The position numbers and the translations under genes were made by a program. The notes under the pieces were generated by a model, which saw only the letters and a list, made by a program, of their open reading frames with translations, was not told the DNA's origin and did not search any database. Shown one piece after another: positions 20,508 through 28,493 of a stretch of DNA of 29,621 nt; positions within the stretch are counted from its first letter, which is position 1; every line of letters starts with the position of its first letter. Source of the stretch: a virus; the IMG/VR virus record IMGVR_UViG_3300007276_000200, positions 1-29,621 of that record. One strand, 5' to 3'.

Positions 20508-21983
20508 ATGTCTGATCTTTTTAACTTATCGAACTTAGGACAAAGTGATGTATCTGGTAATGGACCTGGTGCTGGTGCTGGCGGCAACGTCAATACTGGT
20601 GATCTGCGAAGAAAATATAACTTCGGAGACCGAGTGTCTGAACTATCTATCTCACAAGATCCTTTCTTTCGATTCGTATCAAAAGTAGGTAAAAAACCTA
20701 CGGATGATCCTCAATTCAAATTTACTGAAAAGAGGCAATCATTTCATAAGCGTTATGCTTATTTAGTAAATCATGGCTCTGCCTTTGCTACAGCAGTATC
20801 TGATAATGCAGACTCACAAGATGCAGCAGATGATACTTTTTATGGCAAGTTCGGAACAGACTATAAAAATAATGGTAACCTTGTAAACCGATTCGGTCAA
20901 ACTATTGACTATGCAGTTGGAGACCCTAGTACAAAGCCTTTATTTTTCATGGAAGGCCAACTAATAAAAGTTCCTGTAGCAGATACAGAAGCTTTAGCAA
21001 CAGCAGGTACAACATACGGCTATCAAGTAGTTAAAGTTACAAATGTAGCTGATAATGGCCAGTATGTAAATATCACTGGTAAAGTTGTTAAAAACTGTGC
21101 ATCTGGTTCATTTTACATGGGTGTTCCTTCAAGCGTAGCGGTTGGTGCAAGTTCTACAACAGGTGCAAATGAAGAATCGTTAGCTGCATTTAAATGCTAT
21201 GTTATCGGTTCTGCTCATGACGAAGGATCTGGTTATCCTGAGTCTTGGAAAGACCAACCTTACTCAACCAACTATGGACGTACTCAAATCTGGAAGACTT
21301 CAATGGCAATGACTAATACAGCTCGTGCTACTGTATTGAAGTATGACAAAAATGAGTGGGCTCGTACTTGGAAAACAAAGCTTGTTGAGCATAAATTCGA
21401 TATTGAGCAATCATTATTGTTTGGAAAGCAAAATGAGACTTACTTTACTACACAGGGTGCTGTTGATTACATCTCTCAGTATGGTAATTTATTTGAACTT
21501 AACACATCAACAAAAACCGCAGATGACTTCTTAGATGATATGTCTGCATACCTTGATCCTCGTTATAATTCATCAAGTGCTACAGTTTACTTTGTAAGCA
21601 CTGCTGTTTATAACTGGATGCATAAATTAGGTGGATACTTTAAGAACAATCTTGAAATATCTACTAATATGCGTGCTGATTTTGCTATGACTGGCAAGAA
21701 AAAGGTAGCTGGTGTCGATATTACTACATTTAGTACTCCTTACGGAGATATGAATGTTGCTAGAAATATCCACCTTGATGGAACTGATATTAAAATGCTT
21801 GGTCTTAATATGAAGTATTGTAGCTATCGTCCATTAGTAGGTAACGGCATTAATCGTGATACTTCAGTATATGTTGGTGTTCAAACTCTAGAAAACAGCG
21901 GTATTGATCGCAGAGTAGACTTAATCCTAACCGAAGCCGGTATGGAATGGTGTTGCCCTGAGACTCACGCTGTTTGGAAATAG
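20508..21983 (+). CDS. Major capsid protein (SU10-like)
   Basis: The 491-residue protein follows the scaffold and has the traits of a HK97-fold coat of the SU10/DUF5309 kind: a Gly-rich flexible start, YNFGDRVSELSISQDPFFRFVSKV, a long beta-rich insertion, then the helical WARTWKTKLVEHKFDIEQSLLFG, a loop with TTFSTPYGDMNVARN, and ending with GMEWCCPETHAVW. It forms the head shell. A strong Shine-Dalgarno (CAGGAGG) precedes ATG 20508, fitting high expression. Long for a minimal HK97 coat, owing to the region about 110-240. Confidence 0.85.
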   Translation: MSDLFNLSNLGQSDVSGNGPGAGAGGNVNTGDLRRKYNFGDRVSELSISQDPFFRFVSKVGKKPTDDPQFKFTEKRQSFHKRYAYLVNHGSAFATAVSDNADSQDAADDTFYGKFGTDYKNNGNLVNRFGQTIDYAVGDPSTKPLFFMEGQLIKVPVADTEALATAGTTYGYQVVKVTNVADNGQYVNITGKVVKNCASGSFYMGVPSSVAVGASSTTGANEESLAAFKCYVIGSAHDEGSGYPESWKDQPYSTNYGRTQIWKTSMAMTNTARATVLKYDKNEWARTWKTKLVEHKFDIEQSLLFGKQNETYFTTQGAVDYISQYGNLFELNTSTKTADDFLDDMSAYLDPRYNSSSATVYFVSTAVYNWMHKLGGYFKNNLEISTNMRADFAMTGKKKVAGVDITTFSTPYGDMNVARNIHLDGTDIKMLGLNMKYCSYRPLVGNGINRDTSVYVGVQTLENSGIDRRVDLILTEAGMEWCCPETHAVWK

Positions 21984-21993
21984 GAGGTAAATG

Positions 21994-22419
21994 ATGTCAA
22001 ATCCTTTATATGGACTAAACAAATCTGACGGTGCTTTAGATCACTGGATTAAAACCTTAAATGCTCAAAAGAAAGCTGACAGTCCTGATCAATTACAATT
22101 TCAAGTATTTGAAACTGTAATCCCTGCATCAGGAACAGATGATGTCACCTTTACTGATACAATTGACGTTGTAGAAGTTTGGGGCGGTTACTGTGAAGTA
22201 TCTGGCGCTAATGGTGACTTTGAGTTTGACTTAGGTTATACTGGTGCTACAGCTGTCTTAATCGATGATATTGGCGCTGGTCAAAATGGTCTTTTTGCAG
22301 TGGATGCAGATTATATAGACAATTCTGAGGATGTTATCTTAACATTAACATCTAATGCGTCTACGCTTCCAATAACTGTAAAAATCGCCTTACTGACAGT
22401 TAAACCAGTATCATCTTAA
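21994..22419 (+). CDS. Beta-rich virion protein after the coat
   Basis: Two ATG codons lie in tandem at 21991 and 21994; GGAGG stands at better spacing (seven bases) before the second. The 141-residue protein has a short helical start (LDHWIKTLNAQ) and a long beta-rich body (FTDTIDVVEVWGGYCEVSG, FEFDLGYTG, VILTLTSN). It follows the coat gene closely. Likely a head decoration or cement protein, inferred from place and form only. Confidence 0.6.
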   Translation: MSNPLYGLNKSDGALDHWIKTLNAQKKADSPDQLQFQVFETVIPASGTDDVTFTDTIDVVEVWGGYCEVSGANGDFEFDLGYTGATAVLIDDIGAGQNGLFAVDADYIDNSEDVILTLTSNASTLPITVKIALLTVKPVSS

Positions 22420-22430
22420 GGAGGTAACTC

Positions 22431-22922
22431 ATGTCAAGTAAATACTGGGTTGCTAATAACCCTAATAGTGAAATCAATGATGCTAAAGCACAAAAGCTAG
22501 CTGAATTATCGGCAACTTCTGTAACTTTGGCTGAATTGAATGCACTTGATGCTGACTCAACTTCAGTTGCTATTGGACTTAGTGCTACTTCTGTAGCAAA
22601 CGGTGCTACAATAGCGACTACAGTGCAGTTTAAAGACGCAGCAGGTGCAAACTTAGCTTATCCAGTAGCTTTTGATTATTATATATCATCAGATGCTGCA
22701 GGACTCTTAGCTGATGCGGCTATAACAACAATAGCAGATGGTGGTGCAGGGAGCCTTATAGGCCCTTATACTGCTCATCAATCTGGTAAAGCGGTAACTA
22801 ATGCGGCTGGTTTATGTGATTTAGATCTCACAGAAGCTGGAGCAGATGTGATCTACTTAGTAATAGTAAGCCCCAGTGATGGGCGTCTTACTGTAAGTGG
22901 CTCAATGACGTTTGCTGCTTAA
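22431..22922 (+). CDS. Ig-like virion surface protein
   Basis: The first 30 residues are polar and helical with LAELSATSVTLAELNALD, a short segment often seen in phage head-fibre and tail proteins. A beta sandwich follows (VANGATIATTVQFKDAAGANL, VTNAAGLCDLDLTEAGADV, IVSPSDGRLTVSGSM), the pattern of a Big/Ig-like domain. LSATSV occurs twice. Such domains decorate heads or tails and bind cell surfaces. RBS is AAGGAGGTAACTC. Ends at a terminator. Confidence 0.65.
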   Translation: MSSKYWVANNPNSEINDAKAQKLAELSATSVTLAELNALDADSTSVAIGLSATSVANGATIATTVQFKDAAGANLAYPVAFDYYISSDAAGLLADAAITTIADGGAGSLIGPYTAHQSGKAVTNAAGLCDLDLTEAGADVIYLVIVSPSDGRLTVSGSMTFAA

Positions 22923-22949
22923 TAGCTAACAGTAAAACAAATAAATCTG

Positions 22950-22997
22950 CCCCCTCTCGTCTAGGAGTATTCTCTCCCCAGGAGGGGGGGTGGGTTT
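22950..22997 (+). terminator. Intrinsic terminator after the head-protein genes
   Basis: CCCCCTC at 22950-22956 pairs with GAGGGGG at 22982-22988 around a 25-base loop that can fold further, and GGTGGG then TTTT (22994-22997) follow. The G/C-rich arm is striking in AT-rich surroundings. It would end or limit the head transcript before the adaptor genes. The large loop lowers certainty. Confidence 0.6.
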
Positions 22998-23013
22998 TGA
23001 TTAAAGGAATCAT

Positions 23014-23868
23014 ATGGCAACATATCAACAATTAATAATGGAAAAGAGTGGACTTAATATCGGCTCTGATGCTAGCACTGATATAGTAGATGCTACTCGT
23101 GCAGGCATACATATGGCAGAAGGTTACAAAGATATAGTTAATAAATTAGCTGCATCTTCGCCAGAAATGTTAAAAAATTTTGCTATGAGAATATATTCTG
23201 GATGGGAGAACAATAAATTTAAATTAGAAAATCATTATATTTTTAATGTGTTTAGGAAGGGTGATACTGCTCCTGCGAATGTATTTAGAGAATGCAGAGA
23301 GGTGCAGCCATCTAAAAAACATTCTATTTCTGACCCTGGCAGTATTTATGCAGCAACAGAAATGGATCCTGTATACTTTATTGAAGATAGATATTTAACT
23401 GTCATTCCTGATCATAGTGTCAATAGTGGTGAATTTGAATATCTAGGAATAGTAGCCCCAGATACATTAACTGCTAGCGATACTTACCCCTCTGGACCAA
23501 TTACAGATGGTGATATTATAATACCTCAAGATTTTTGCATATATATAGTATTATATGCCGCTATTAAGCTAATAGAAATTAAACTATCAAAAATGAATGA
23601 TGGATTATCTACAATGATAGATGAAGATGATGCTCCTGTAGCGCCTACTTTAGCTGGAGTTGGTAGCCCTAAAGGAGGATGGGAAACTGTTAGATATTAT
23701 ATACATGATGAAGAAGATCCTGAATTAGCTGGAGCTAAACTTCAGGAGCTAACAGCAGAGCAACAGCAATGGACATTAGAGTATCAATGGTATCAGGAGA
23801 AGCTACAAAGATTAAGGTCTGAATATATGGAACCATTTGCTAGTGCTGCTGCAAGCGAGGGGGCATAA
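23014..23868 (+). CDS. Virion protein, adaptor-region, 284 aa
   Basis: The protein is a mixed alpha-beta one with ATRAGIHMAEGYKDIVNKL near residues 28-46, a beta-rich centre (VYFIEDRYLTVIPDH), IIPQDFCIYIVLYAAIKLIEIKL near 170-192, and a long helical end (LTAEQQQWTLEYQWYQEKL). This outline (beta part, YAAIKLIE helix, C-terminal stacked helices) is common in head-to-tail and SU10-like virion proteins placed right before the adaptors. ATG 23014 follows AAAGGAATCAT. Its exact role is not certain. Confidence 0.6.
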   Translation: MATYQQLIMEKSGLNIGSDASTDIVDATRAGIHMAEGYKDIVNKLAASSPEMLKNFAMRIYSGWENNKFKLENHYIFNVFRKGDTAPANVFRECREVQPSKKHSISDPGSIYAATEMDPVYFIEDRYLTVIPDHSVNSGEFEYLGIVAPDTLTASDTYPSGPITDGDIIIPQDFCIYIVLYAAIKLIEIKLSKMNDGLSTMIDEDDAPVAPTLAGVGSPKGGWETVRYYIHDEEDPELAGAKLQELTAEQQQWTLEYQWYQEKLQRLRSEYMEPFASAAASEGA

Positions 23869-24419
23869 TGATATTGAGGGAAATGATTGAATTTGTTAAA
23901 CAGCATCATCCTGAAATGGGTGAAGCAGAAATTATAATTCTTTTAAATGAAGCTATGGATGATTTTTCTGCAGAGACTAGAGCTGTAGAAGGATATGTAG
24001 ATTTTGATACAACTATAGACAAAAGATATTATGATTTATCTGATGATGTTCTAGAAATTAAAGAAGTTAATTATGATGCTGGTTCTACTATTACTGCAAC
24101 AATGTCATCTACTAATAGCACAGGAAGTGCTGGAGCTTTGTATACATTTACATTAAACTCAGGGCACGGGTTAGTAGCTGATAATATTGGAGACACTGTA
24201 GTATTGTCGAACTTTACTGAGCTTTCTGATTTAAATGGTTTAACTACTCAGTTAAAATCATTAAGTACAAACGCTATTACCTTAGAGGGGATTGTAAGTG
24301 ATGGCTCTACTCAAGAAACTTCTGAAGGAGCTACATTTGCATTTACAGGAACAGGGACTTCAGGAGGTAAACGTATACCAAGATTAATTGGATTACCAGA
24401 TGAAAGGGATATTGGATAA
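23868..24419 (+). CDS. Head-tail adaptor N-terminal part with beta insertion
   Basis: The first 70 residues (LREMIEFVKQHHPEM, IIILLNEAMDDFSAETRA, DKRYYDLSDDVLEIKEV) match the helical start of SU10-like adaptor proteins. The last residues (RIPRLIGLPDERDIG) are also adaptor-like. Between them, about 75-165, is a Ser/Thr/Gly-rich beta stretch (TMSSTNSTGSAGALYTFTLNSG) foreign to the family core. The gene ends TAATG, sharing one base with the next gene, which carries what looks like the remaining half of the adaptor. Confidence 0.65.
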   Translation: MILREMIEFVKQHHPEMGEAEIIILLNEAMDDFSAETRAVEGYVDFDTTIDKRYYDLSDDVLEIKEVNYDAGSTITATMSSTNSTGSAGALYTFTLNSGHGLVADNIGDTVVLSNFTELSDLNGLTTQLKSLSTNAITLEGIVSDGSTQETSEGATFAFTGTGTSGGKRIPRLIGLPDERDIG

Positions 24420-24928
24420 TGTCACAACCTACATACCCACACGATATTAAAAAAGATTATGCCTGGTGGATTGATAGAGGTAAGATTGCAATAGCATACG
24501 CTAAAGATACTCCTTCTGGAGATAGGCTGCTAACTGATGGATCTTATAACTCTACTGATGGCATTAGGCAAAGAAGTTATTCAGGAGAATGGTTATCTCC
24601 TCATGAAGCTACTAAGATAAGAATATTTTGCATAAAGAAAGCAGAAGTATTAACAGAGGCAGAAAAAACTTCTGGCATTGCTGCTTCAGGTAAGTTTCAT
24701 AAAGGTGAAATGAGTGACATGCCAGAGTTTCCTAGTCAATTTCATAGAGGATTAGTATATTATGCTATAGCTAAAGGATATGAAATTAAGCCTGATTTAA
24801 TAAAATTAAATGAAGTATTTGGAGCTAAATATAAAGAGTATAAAGATAAAGCTCATAAGTATGTTGGTAATAAAAGATTTTATGGACCCAAGCAAGTAAA
24901 AGCAGGAAGACCTTGGGGTATTATGTAA
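24419..24928 (+). CDS. Head-tail adaptor C-terminal part
   Basis: It starts YAWWIDRGKIAIAYAKD, a strand pair found in the middle of adaptor proteins, and later has PEFPSQFHRGLVYYAIAKGYE and a last helix with KYKEYKDKAHKYVG, the usual adaptor end. Together with the gene before it, it reads as one adaptor split into two genes by a TAATG junction. No strong ribosome binding site exists for this gene (GAAAGGGATATTGGATA is modest), so re-initiation is probable. Confidence 0.6.
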   Translation: MSQPTYPHDIKKDYAWWIDRGKIAIAYAKDTPSGDRLLTDGSYNSTDGIRQRSYSGEWLSPHEATKIRIFCIKKAEVLTEAEKTSGIAASGKFHKGEMSDMPEFPSQFHRGLVYYAIAKGYEIKPDLIKLNEVFGAKYKEYKDKAHKYVGNKRFYGPKQVKAGRPWGIM

Positions 24929-24948
24929 TGAACAATAAAGGAGAGAAC

Positions 24949-25146
24949 ATGAGAGAAGGAACTTTAACCCTAACACAAGAAGAAGGCAGTGCAATGATTG
25001 ACTTAATAGACATAGCATTAAAAGCGAACGGATTAAAATCTGCTCAAAATTGCTTAGTTTTAGTTAATAAAATACAACTAGCTTTCCAAGCTCAAGTAGA
25101 TGAAACACCTACAGAGTTTCCTACACCTAAAAAGAAAAAAGGATAA
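24949..25146 (+). CDS. Hypothetical small helical protein, 65 aa
   Basis: Start ATG 24949 is fixed by AAAGGAGAGAAC; an upstream in-frame ATG at 24928 (touching the adaptor stop) has a poorer site. The protein has LTLTQEEGSAMIDLIDIALKA, a helix-rich core with NCLVLVNKIQLAF, and a disordered Pro/Lys tail. It resembles small phage proteins of unknown role placed between neck and lysis genes. Sequence does not suggest a function. Confidence 0.6.
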   Translation: MREGTLTLTQEEGSAMIDLIDIALKANGLKSAQNCLVLVNKIQLAFQAQVDETPTEFPTPKKKKG

Positions 25147-25149
25147 ACA

Positions 25150-25296
25150 ATGAAAGATTCTTTAATTACAATTACTCAGGGGGGTGGAGCTATTATGATT
25201 AGTTGGTTAGATTTTATACCAGAAATTGTTAGATTAGGAATATTAGTAGCAACCTTTATTCACATTGTAATAAAAATTAAAAAAGACTTAAAATAA
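25150..25296 (+). CDS. Small membrane protein, holin candidate, 48 aa
   Basis: ATG 25150 follows AAAAAGGATAAAC. Residues about 18-40 have one hydrophobic span (WLDFIPEIVRLGILVATFIHIVI), then a Lys-rich end (KIKKDLK), typical of short holin-like phage proteins. A second in-frame ATG at 25195 has its own site (GGTGGAG at nine bases), so a shorter form is possible, as with dual-start holins. The M15 lysin would need such a protein to reach the wall. One span rather than two or three makes other roles possible. Confidence 0.5.
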   Translation: MKDSLITITQGGGAIMISWLDFIPEIVRLGILVATFIHIVIKIKKDLK

Positions 25297-25305
25297 TGCA
25301 ATCAC

Positions 25306-25320
25306 GGTCCCGTCAGGACC
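25306..25320 (+). other. Short hairpin in the intergenic gap
   Basis: GGTCC at 25306-25310 pairs with GGACC at 25316-25320 around CGTCA. It lies in the 51-base gap between the membrane-protein gene and the next gene and ends 16 bases before the ribosome binding site (AAAGGAG). No T run, so not a terminator. Confidence 0.35.
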
Positions 25321-25347
25321 TTCAAGCATAACCGAAAGGAGTTAAAC

Positions 25348-25716
25348 ATGGCAAATAGAGGAAGACATGAGTTTTCAGTACAGGAAGCAGTTAACATGGA
25401 TAGTTTTGTTGATTGGAATTATGAAGAGTTAGACTTAAATGATACAACTCCGGATTCAGAAACAGCTAGTTATATTACAGCTCAAGATCCAGCAAAAAAG
25501 GTAGTTATTTACGATACTCCTGGAGCAGCTACAAGTTTTATGGATGCTACTGATGTATTAAGCTTAACTGTTAATGGAGGGACTGGTGCAAAGATAATTA
25601 AGATTGACGCTACAGATCTTCCATTTACATTGTCAGGATTAATGGTAACATCACTTGCTGTATCTAATAGTGCTGGAGACAATAATAATAAAGTATCCGT
25701 ATTATCATTCCACTAG
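25348..25716 (+). CDS. Virion protein, first of a duplicated pair, 122 aa
   Basis: The N-terminus is acidic (FSVQEAVNMDSFVDWNYEEL); the body is beta-rich (KKVVIYDTP, AKIIKIDATDLPFTLSGLMVTSLAVS) and ends VSVLSFH. It is similar along its length to the next gene: FSVQEAVN/FAIHEAYN, LPFTLSGLMVT/LPFTIEGLLIT, LSFH/ISYH. It is probably a small tail or base protein with a beta sandwich. RBS is AAAGGAGTTAAAC. Confidence 0.6.
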   Translation: MANRGRHEFSVQEAVNMDSFVDWNYEELDLNDTTPDSETASYITAQDPAKKVVIYDTPGAATSFMDATDVLSLTVNGGTGAKIIKIDATDLPFTLSGLMVTSLAVSNSAGDNNNKVSVLSFH

Positions 25717-25723
25717 GAGTTAA

Positions 25724-26110
25724 ATGGAATCTCTAAATAAATTTGCTATACATGAAGCATATAATAGTCATAAGTATGGTGAAGTAGAACTATACGAATG
25801 GGACCCTTTGCACGTAAGCGCTCAAGTTTTATATTGGACTTCAAGGCCAGCAAAGAAGGTAATCTTTAAAATGAAAGCAGCATATAGAGCTGCTTTTCTT
25901 GGAGATCCATATGAAAATACTGACTATATAGTAGCAGAAATTAATGGTATTGGCGGTGATGGCAAACAAATACATATAGATGTTACAAATGGTCTTCCAT
26001 TTACAATAGAGGGTTTATTGATAACTCAATTAAACATTCTTATGGTTTCAGGATATAGTGACCCTGCGGATACCTCTAGAGATTTCATAGATATCATTTC
26101 ATATCATTAG
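25724..26110 (+). CDS. Virion protein, second of a duplicated pair, 128 aa
   Basis: It matches the preceding gene in order and motifs (FAIHEAYN, AKKVIFKMKAAYRAAF, KQIHIDVTNGLPFTIEGLLITQL, ISYH), though identity is low, so the duplication is old. It has more aromatic residues and a longer middle. It starts at ATG 25724 after TAGGAGTTAA. Role as for its paralogue; perhaps the two form a hetero-oligomer ring or stack on each other. Confidence 0.6.
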   Translation: MESLNKFAIHEAYNSHKYGEVELYEWDPLHVSAQVLYWTSRPAKKVIFKMKAAYRAAFLGDPYENTDYIVAEINGIGGDGKQIHIDVTNGLPFTIEGLLITQLNILMVSGYSDPADTSRDFIDIISYH

Positions 26111-26118
26111 GAGAAAGT

Positions 26119-27072
26119 ATGTTTGGTCAAAGAAAAAAATTAATACTTAACAAGAAAGACTTAAAGCAGGCTGTATTAGAAAAAAACAAATCAATTGAGA
26201 AAAGCAATAAGAAGTTAGCGAATGAAATACTTTTAAAGAAGGATGAGATAAAAGATTATAATAAGTCTATTAAACTATTAGATAAATCATTTGATAACAA
26301 AAAAAGTAATCTTGATACTTTATCTAAAAAAGAAGATTCAATGTTATTGTCTATTGAAAAATCTAGTGATAAGCTGAAGAAGTTAAATATTTCGTTAGAC
26401 GATGCAAAAAGCAGTATTTCATTAATTGCTGCTGAAAAGATTGAGATAGAAGATTATTTAAAAAAGCTAAATAAAGATGTATCTGATTCTAAACTATTGC
26501 ATGATAAAACTTCTAAGTATATAGAAAAAAACAAAAGTGTTCAATCAGACTTGTATAAGGCTAATGCTAAATTAAGAGATTTTAATAATAAAATTGAAGA
26601 GGCTGAGGCTAATTATGCATCTTTAGATATATCCTTAGATATGAAAAAAGGCGATCATGAAGAAGAGTTAAGTAATCTATCTTTTGAGAAAGATAAATAT
26701 CTTGATCAGCATAAAGATGTAAAGAGTAAGTATGACAGTTTGCTCAAAGAATATAATGCTAAAAACGAAGAGCTAGAAGCAAGTATTGAATATTCAAATA
26801 GTCAAGTAAAAGGATTGAATTGCCTTGTTGAAGAAAAGCAAAATACTTGCATAGCATTAGACAATCAAATTGCAAATAAAGAAGATGATATAAAAAGAGC
26901 AGAGTTTAAAGCTGAAAAAATAGAGTTAGAAGCAAAAGAGAAAGTAAAAGATATCAAGAAGAACTATCAAGCGTGGAAAACTAATATGCTAGCTGAAGTT
27001 GCAAAAATACAATTAAAAGGTAAGGTAGAGAACATAGATAAAGCTGGTTTGTCGGAGATTTTAAATGGCTAA
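26119..27072 (+). CDS. Long coiled-coil protein, 317 aa
   Basis: Except for a short basic head (MFGQRKKLIL), nearly all residues from about 10 to 300 form a charged coiled coil, Lys/Glu/Asp/Ser/Leu-rich with heptads (LSKKEDSMLLSIEKSSDKLKKL, LDQHKDVKSKYDSLL). Three Cys at most. There are no globular domains, membrane spans or catalytic motifs. It may be a trimeric or dimeric rod or spacer in the virion, or a tape-like or chaperone protein. RBS AGGAGAAAGT precedes ATG 26119. Overlap with the next gene is eight bases. Confidence 0.6.
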   Translation: MFGQRKKLILNKKDLKQAVLEKNKSIEKSNKKLANEILLKKDEIKDYNKSIKLLDKSFDNKKSNLDTLSKKEDSMLLSIEKSSDKLKKLNISLDDAKSSISLIAAEKIEIEDYLKKLNKDVSDSKLLHDKTSKYIEKNKSVQSDLYKANAKLRDFNNKIEEAEANYASLDISLDMKKGDHEEELSNLSFEKDKYLDQHKDVKSKYDSLLKEYNAKNEELEASIEYSNSQVKGLNCLVEEKQNTCIALDNQIANKEDDIKRAEFKAEKIELEAKEKVKDIKKNYQAWKTNMLAEVAKIQLKGKVENIDKAGLSEILNG

Positions 27073-27436
27073 TACCATCGGGAATGGAAAAGATAGAAGG
27101 TTAATTGATAGTGATGGTGATCCAATTGATAATGGATCGGGAAGACTAAAAGTTGCTGCAAGCATTGACCCAAATAGTAGTGTTGGTCAATTTGCTTTAT
27201 CTGTAGCTAGTGGCAGTGCTACTAGGCTAACAAGTGTATCCTGTTCTCATGTAGATATTATGGCTAATCTTTCTAATACAGGAATAATCTATATAGGTAC
27301 TAGCGCTGTATCTGCAACAGAAAGCATGGCTTTGTATGCAGGAGATGTTTATAGTATAAGTATATCTAATGCAAATCTTTTATATGCTTTGGCTACAGTA
27401 GATGGCGAAGATATTAATGTTGTATATTATGTTTAA
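27065..27436 (+). CDS. Beta-rich small virion protein, 123 aa
   Basis: The N-terminal 30 residues are polar (GNGKDRRLIDSDGDPIDNGSG) and the remainder alternates hydrophobic residues and Ser/Ala/Thr (ALSVASGSATRLTSVSC, DIMANLSNTGIIYIG), as in small beta-sandwich head or tail decoration proteins. It overlaps the coiled-coil gene by eight bases, so the two are co-translated. The first ATG lies in the end of that gene. Function is not certain. Confidence 0.55.
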   Translation: MANTIGNGKDRRLIDSDGDPIDNGSGRLKVAASIDPNSSVGQFALSVASGSATRLTSVSCSHVDIMANLSNTGIIYIGTSAVSATESMALYAGDVYSISISNANLLYALATVDGEDINVVYYV

Positions 27437-27449
27437 TAAAGGAGTTTAA

Positions 27450-28484
27450 ATGGGAAGCAGTATAACAAGAAAGTCAAAACCCATAACAGTACAGACAAAT
27501 GCACCGACTTCAATAAGTGAGTTTGCATCTAAACCATTTATATATGCTACTGCTACTAATAAGCTATATCATAAAGTAGATGAAACTACTATGGCTTCTG
27601 AGCTAATGACTGAAGAATCTTTTGCATTCTCTATCAATGCAGTAACATTTAGAACTGCTACTAACGGTACTACTGAGTCTGACAATACAACTCTTGTAGG
27701 TATAGCTGATGATTTTTTTGCTAAAGCTACTTTTAATAATCATGACGGAACTTTAGACTCCGCTCCACAAGTAGATTATAAATTAAACGGAAGTAATTTT
27801 GTTACTAATGAAACTGGCCATATGGCTACTGATGATTTTATATCGGATACTGCCTTAGCTGTTGCCGCTACTACAAGTAGCACAGACACTTCAGATGACA
27901 GTGGAATGTCAAGAAATGTAAGTGAAGGCGAGTATATATCTTGTAATGTTGCAGTTACAGAAGGAGGATCTTCTTCTAATCAGAGTAGCGGGAGATATTA
28001 CTTTCTTAATAAGATAATATGGGGAACTTGTGATGCTACTACTGGCCCAACTCAAGCAGAACTTACTGCATGCATGCAAGCTGCAAATACAGCTACTCTC
28101 GGGTCACTACTTCCTGACCAATCCTCTAGGTCAATAAATATTTGCGGTGCAGGCACTCAAAGTGTTTCTGGATATGGAAGTACATGGACAGCATCAGAAT
28201 ATCATAGTAACTGTCCTGACTTAACAATTGCAGGGGAATCAGGTCATTATACATTTTTTGGATGGCCTAAGAATGGCGGTACAGATAATGAAGCTTCCAC
28301 TATTAAGCAAGCAGATAATGCATCAATACATCCAGATGATGTAGCTACTGATTTACGTGCTATACAAACAGTTAGTGGATTGCATAATGCTGCTGTTGAT
28401 GCTAGTAATGGCTTTACACAAGATTATAATGTTTATGTTTCAGTTAATCAAGCTGTAACATTTTCAGGTATACAAATTACTTAA
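27450..28484 (+). CDS. Virion protein, tail-region, 344 aa
   Basis: The protein is Thr/Ser/Asn/Ala-rich and beta-dominated (FATKATFNNHDGT type patterns, TESDNTTLVGIADDFFAKA), with Cys and Trp scattered (IIWGTCDATTG, ICGAGTQSVSGYGSTWTASEY). Near the end YHSNCPDLTIAGESGHYTFFGWP looks like a compact domain, possibly carbohydrate binding. It follows AAAGGAGTTTAA at 27450. It may be a fibre, receptor-binding or surface protein; no specific family is recognised. Confidence 0.6.
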   Translation: MGSSITRKSKPITVQTNAPTSISEFASKPFIYATATNKLYHKVDETTMASELMTEESFAFSINAVTFRTATNGTTESDNTTLVGIADDFFAKATFNNHDGTLDSAPQVDYKLNGSNFVTNETGHMATDDFISDTALAVAATTSSTDTSDDSGMSRNVSEGEYISCNVAVTEGGSSSNQSSGRYYFLNKIIWGTCDATTGPTQAELTACMQAANTATLGSLLPDQSSRSINICGAGTQSVSGYGSTWTASEYHSNCPDLTIAGESGHYTFFGWPKNGGTDNEASTIKQADNASIHPDDVATDLRAIQTVSGLHNAAVDASNGFTQDYNVYVSVNQAVTFSGIQIT

Positions 28485-28493
28485 GGAGCATAA

